Below, piece after piece: positions 5,125 through 8,092 of a DNA stretch of 8,092 bases (position 1 is the stretch's first letter; the number at the start of each line of letters is the position of its first letter). Under the pieces are notes generated by a model. It ran no database searches. It saw nothing but the letters and a program-made list of their open reading frames with translations, and was not told the DNA's origin. The position numbers and the translations under genes were made by a program. The DNA is from an uncultured Cloacibacillus sp. (GTDB taxonomy: Bacteria > Synergistota > Synergistia > Synergistales > Synergistaceae), in contig URAG01000090.1 in NCBI GenBank assembly GCA_900545755.1, positions 1 to 8,092 on the forward strand, given 5' to 3'.

Positions 5125-6957
5125 TTATTTTCTGAACGGCAGGTTGAGCACCGGCCATCTCAGAGTGGCGGCCAGCTCTTCTCTGAGAAGCTGGGCCGTT
5201 ATCCCTTCGACCTCGCGCGTTTTGACGACCCACAGGCTGTCGGCGAGCAGTTCGCCGCGCTTGGGCCAATGCGTTATCGATTCGCGCAGGACGGCTTTCG
5301 AGCCTTCGCCGAGCTGTTTAAGCGCAGGCTCCTGTAGCAGGCGGAAGCCGCCGGGCATCGACATACGTACTTTCTGATCTATTGTGAACGGGAAGCGCAG
5401 CGTATAATCGTCTTCTTGCCCTATCATCTCGCTAACGCGCATCGGCACTCCGCCGGGCAGGCGCAGCAGCATGCTGTCGCCGTGGATTATGCCCGGAGTG
5501 CAGCTGACGTTGAATTCCATTCTGTAGCCGTCTTTTTCTTCCTTCACTTCGACGGGCGTCAAGTGCATTCCAAGCATAGCGAAGTTGAGCTTTTCGAGAA
5601 CCAGCTTCGCGGCGTCTTCGACTTTCGGCATTCCGCTGCCGGATAGCAGGGCGTTCCAGCCGCCGGTCACCGTTACTTCGAGCTTGCCTTCAGCGCGTCC
5701 GTCCGCAGCGAGCTTAAGCCGCCACAGAAGCGCGAGCCGGCTCGCGGAAGCTGAGCCGTCAGAGAGCTTTTTAGTCTTGTGCTCCTTTTCGCCGTCGCCG
5801 TAGAGTTCCGTGCCGGCAAGCGAGAGCGGCACGCGGCCCGAGCCGTAGGGTATTCCGGGTGCGAAGTACGAGGAACGTGAAGCGCCAGGAGCCTTAAGCT
5901 CCAGCACAGGGCCTTCAAAGAGCGATACGGCGGCGGGACTCGTAGCGTCTGCGTACATCTTCGCATTCCACCACATCTTGGAGTCCCAGCCGAGCTCAGT
6001 CAGCCACTTGTGTAGCAGAAAGGCCTGTTCCCACGGGCTCCACGGCCCGTCCGCCGGGATTTCACCCTTGCCGCGCACCCAGCCGGCCGGGTAGCCGGAG
6101 AGAGTGCGTTCCGGAGAATTGACCCATGCGATTAAACGTCCGCCCGCGCTGCGCGCGTCGCCTTTGATTCCCGAAGGCATTGGGAGCTGCGGCATTGACG
6201 CGGCGAGAGCGTCAGCTTCGCGTATACCGGTCAAGACGCCGACGTTCGTGCTGAAGCTGAGCATCGGCCTTTCGTTGACGACGAAGCCTTCGCCGAGCCA
6301 CGGGAGCTGGTTCATCACCTGCCAGCTGTATTTGACGCTGCCGCCGCTCATCGACTCGGTCGGCTCACGCATTTCACGCCCGGACCAGAATATCTCGGTG
6401 CCTTCGGGTACTTCGACGCTTACGTTCTGTTCCCATATCGGCAGGTCGCCGGCCATATTGACGGTGCCGCTGACGCCGTTTCTCGACTCGCGCGTCTCCT
6501 TCGTCACTATGACGACGGCGCGCCCTATAGTATCCTCTGGCACCGTAACGACGCGGACTGTCGCGCCGCCTGCGAGTCTCTCGTCATTGACGGGCAGGTC
6601 CCCCTCTTTCATTCCCGTCATCGTGTTGTACCATGCAGCCTCTTCAACCGTCAGCGAACCGCCAGTTGGGACGGGATAGCGCACCGTCTTCAAGCTTTCA
6701 GGCACTTTCTCGCCCATCATTATCACGGTCGCGCGCAGCCTTTCAACCGAACCGGAAGCAGTAAGCCGCGACTCATCGTTGCGCAGCCATATTACGGCGT
6801 CGTTGCTGCCGTATATTTCCATCGACGGCACCTCGTCCTTGAGGCGCATTATCTCGCGTTCGCTGTCCCACGCGGCGGAGGCGCACCCCGCAAAGGCGAG
6901 GCAGAGAAGCGCCGCGAGGGCCGCCGCCCTGATTTTCATTCCTTGCAGGAGTTTCAT
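5125..6957 (-). CDS. Exported DUF3857/transglutaminase-fold-like protein, apparently lacking catalytic residues
   Basis: I do not recognise a named gene. The 610-residue product begins with a signal sequence: MKLLQGMKIR, then a hydrophobic stretch at 11-24. This is followed either by a lipobox-like LAFAGC (Cys25) or by a signal peptidase I site after ASA (residues 26-28). Residues about 30-230 read as beta-rich sandwich segments with a VPEGTEIFW turn. About 300-385 resemble the core of DUF3857-transglutaminase proteins: PWSPWEQAFLLHKWLTELGW, then a segment ending GSGRVPLSLAGTELY, like the G-x-LP-x-x-x-x-G end of that fold. About 405-540 resemble the C-terminal beta domain, beginning LWRLKLAADGRAEGKL. 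The only cysteines are C19, C25 and C486, so no catalytic Cys lies in the core. ATG at 6957 is used, with AGGA about 10 bases upstream; 2 bases separate it from the secA stop. An upstream start at 7014 inside secA is rejected because it would bury the signal sequence. Family assignment is an inference from architecture; export is well supported. Confidence 0.6.
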   Translation of the reverse strand: MKLLQGMKIRAAALAALLCLAFAGCASAAWDSEREIMRLKDEVPSMEIYGSNDAVIWLRNDESRLTASGSVERLRATVIMMGEKVPESLKTVRYPVPTGGSLTVEEAAWYNTMTGMKEGDLPVNDERLAGGATVRVVTVPEDTIGRAVVIVTKETRESRNGVSGTVNMAGDLPIWEQNVSVEVPEGTEIFWSGREMREPTESMSGGSVKYSWQVMNQLPWLGEGFVVNERPMLSFSTNVGVLTGIREADALAASMPQLPMPSGIKGDARSAGGRLIAWVNSPERTLSGYPAGWVRGKGEIPADGPWSPWEQAFLLHKWLTELGWDSKMWWNAKMYADATSPAAVSLFEGPVLELKAPGASRSSYFAPGIPYGSGRVPLSLAGTELYGDGEKEHKTKKLSDGSASASRLALLWRLKLAADGRAEGKLEVTVTGGWNALLSGSGMPKVEDAAKLVLEKLNFAMLGMHLTPVEVKEEKDGYRMEFNVSCTPGIIHGDSMLLRLPGGVPMRVSEMIGQEDDYTLRFPFTIDQKVRMSMPGGFRLLQEPALKQLGEGSKAVLRESITHWPKRGELLADSLWVVKTREVEGITAQLLREELAATLRWPVLNLPFRK

Positions 6958-6959
6958 GG

Positions 6960-8092
6960 CTATTTGTTCCTGCCGCAGCACTGTTTGTATTTCTTGCCGC
7001 TGCCGCACGGACACGGGTCGTTGCGCCCGATTTTAACCTCGTTGACGATAGGCTGCGTCTTCTGCGCCGTCGCGGTCACGCCCGGATTTTCCATATCGTC
7101 GCTGTAATTTCCATGAGACGCCGCGGGCATCTCGAACGGATCGCGGCTTTCGCGCCATTTCTTACGGCTGTCGCCGTGTTCTTCGTTCCGTGTCACGACT
7201 GATACGCGGAGAGCGAACTCTGTGATGCTTTCGCGGACGCGCACGAGCATCTCCTGGAAGAGCTTGAATGACTCGAACTGATATTCGACGAGCGGGTCCT
7301 TCTGCCCTATCGCGCGCAGGCCGATGCCGCGGCGCAGCTCGTCCATCGCGAGCAGGTGCTCTTTCCAGTTCGCGTCAAGGACTTCGAGGAATATGTAGCG
7401 ATATATCTGGGCAGAGAGCCCGGGGCCGAGCTCTTCAGTCTTCTGACGGAAACGAGCCCTGATCTCTTCAATTATGCGCGGGCGCAGCTCTTCAAGCGCC
7501 TGCTCGGAATCTATGCCTTCCAGGCACGACGCCACGCCGGGCCAGAAAAGCGCGTTGAGCCGCACGCAGACGGATTTTACATCCGGCGTCTCGGCGTTTT
7601 TGTCGGCGAATATCTTATCCAGCTGGGCGTTGGCCGTGTCCTCAAGTACCTCGAGCGTTCTTTCGACGATGTTTTCGTCTTCAAGTATCTCGCCTCGCTC
7701 GGCGTAGACCGCTTCGCGCTGCCGGTTCATAACGTTGTCGTATGCCAGGAGCTGCTTCCTTATGTCGAAGTGCATCTCCTCGACCTTTTTCTGCGCACCC
7801 TCTATAGCCTTCGAGAGCCACGGATGGTCGAGCGATTCGCCCTTCTCCATGCCGAGCTTATCCATTATCGACGAAATCTTTTCGCCGCCGAAAAGGCGGA
7901 TGAGGTCGTCGTCGAGCGCTATATAAAAGCGGCTTTCGCCCGGGTCGCCCTGACGGCCGGAACGTCCGCGGAGCTGGTTGTCGATCCGGCGGGACTCGTG
8001 CCGCTCGGTGCCGATGATAAAGAGGCCCCCCGCGTCGCGCACCCGCTGCGCTTCGTCGGCAAGCTGAGACTTGTATTTTTGGAGCAGTGAAG
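6960..8092 (-). CDS. secA: Preprotein translocase ATPase SecA, C-terminal part (gene begins beyond the right edge)
   Basis: SecA is the motor ATPase that drives unfolded preproteins through the SecYEG channel. The 376 visible residues cover the end of nucleotide-binding domain 2, the helical scaffold and wing domains, and the zinc tail. NBD2 motif VI, with its arginines, is intact in [19 protein letters not shown] and the following [27 protein letters not shown] marks the helical scaffold. [20 protein letters not shown] and the [20 protein letters not shown] that follows mark its later part. A variable linker leads to the C-terminal SEC-C motif [17 protein letters not shown], the C-x-C-x8-C-C zinc site that binds SecB or ribosomes in other bacteria. 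The reading frame stays open to the right edge, so the internal GTG at 8042 is not a start. The stop is 2 bases before the next gene, which encodes an exported protein. Confidence 0.98.
   Translation of the reverse strand, partial: SLLQKYKSQLADEAQRVRDAGGLFIIGTERHESRRIDNQLRGRSGRQGDPGESRFYIALDDDLIRLFGGEKISSIMDKLGMEKGESLDHPWLSKAIEGAQKKVEEMHFDIRKQLLAYDNVMNRQREAVYAERGEILEDENIVERTLEVLEDTANAQLDKIFADKNAETPDVKSVCVRLNALFWPGVASCLEGIDSEQALEELRPRIIEEIRARFRQKTEELGPGLSAQIYRYIFLEVLDANWKEHLLAMDELRRGIGLRAIGQKDPLVEYQFESFKLFQEMLVRVRESITEFALRVSVVTRNEEHGDSRKKWRESRDPFEMPAASHGNYSDDMENPGVTATAQKTQPIVNEVKIGRNDPCPCGSGKKYKQCCGRNK

Noticed and set aside
5103..5136. Possible promoter for argS (TACAAT at 5115-5110)
   Set aside because: The transcription start would fall inside the argS Shine-Dalgarno sequence, and the only -35 candidate (TTCAGA) is at 15 bases. 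It is more likely chance in an A/T-rich gap.
3556..5337. Open plus-strand frame of 593 codons opposite argS and the end of the exported protein gene
   Set aside because: It is aligned with the codons of both minus-strand genes, so its stops would arise only from TTA, CTA or TCA sense codons, which these genes avoid. The translation shows no recognisable domain, while argS on the other strand is unmistakable.
6958..7014. Upstream start (7014) for the exported protein, overlapping the secA end
   Set aside because: It would place 19 polar residues before the signal sequence and has no matching ribosome site. ATG at 6957 has AGGA at about 10 bases and opens directly into a signal sequence.
7356..8090. 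Open plus-strand frame of about 244 codons opposite secA
   Set aside because: It has the same cause: it is in codon register with secA, and the secA reading has intact motifs throughout.
1..8092. Mobile element, CRISPR array, toxin-antitoxin or phage module
   Set aside because: No transposase, integrase, regular repeat array or terminal inverted repeats could be seen. The genes are conserved housekeeping genes with tight spacing.

Overview
This is a housekeeping region with every gene on the minus strand, so transcription runs from position 8092 towards 1. In transcription order the genes are: secA (3' end only), an exported transglutaminase-fold-like protein, argS, a small FtsB/DivIC-type division protein, rpsF, ssb, rpsR, a DUF2232/YybS-type membrane protein, rplI, and dnaB (5' end only). 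Gaps between genes are 2 to about 90 bases, and almost no sequence is without a gene.

The organism is a bacterium with a GC-rich genome that avoids TTA, CTA and TCA codons. This avoidance is why long antisense open frames appear opposite argS and secA. The S6-SSB-S18-(YybS)-L9-DnaB order, the zinc-type S18, the DivIC-like protein and the DUF2232 protein fit Firmicutes-like or Synergistota-like genomes. My best guess is Synergistota (Cloacibacillus/Synergistes-like), but this rests on overall impression and not on a search.

Three transcription blocks can be proposed. Block 1 (8092 to 3097) is secA, the exported protein, argS and the division gene, with the secA and downstream reading frames only 2 bases apart. 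Block 2 (about 3070 to 1850) is rpsF-ssb-rpsR. It has a strong sigma70-type promoter (TTGCAA, 17 bases, TATAAT) whose -35 box lies in the end of the division gene, a structured leader before a perfect Shine-Dalgarno sequence, and a strong intrinsic terminator after rpsR. Block 3 (from about 1873) is DUF2232-rplI-dnaB. It appears to start from a TATAAT box placed just before that terminator, so that its transcript would begin inside the terminator hairpin.

The genes cover protein export (SecA), translation (ArgRS, S6, S18, L9), DNA replication (SSB, DnaB) and division. The least ordinary items are the exported protein after secA, which looks like a catalytically degenerate DUF3857/transglutaminase-like protein, and the interlocked terminator/promoter at 1850-1907. 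I saw no mobile element, CRISPR array, tRNA or rRNA, and no clear sign of horizontal transfer.
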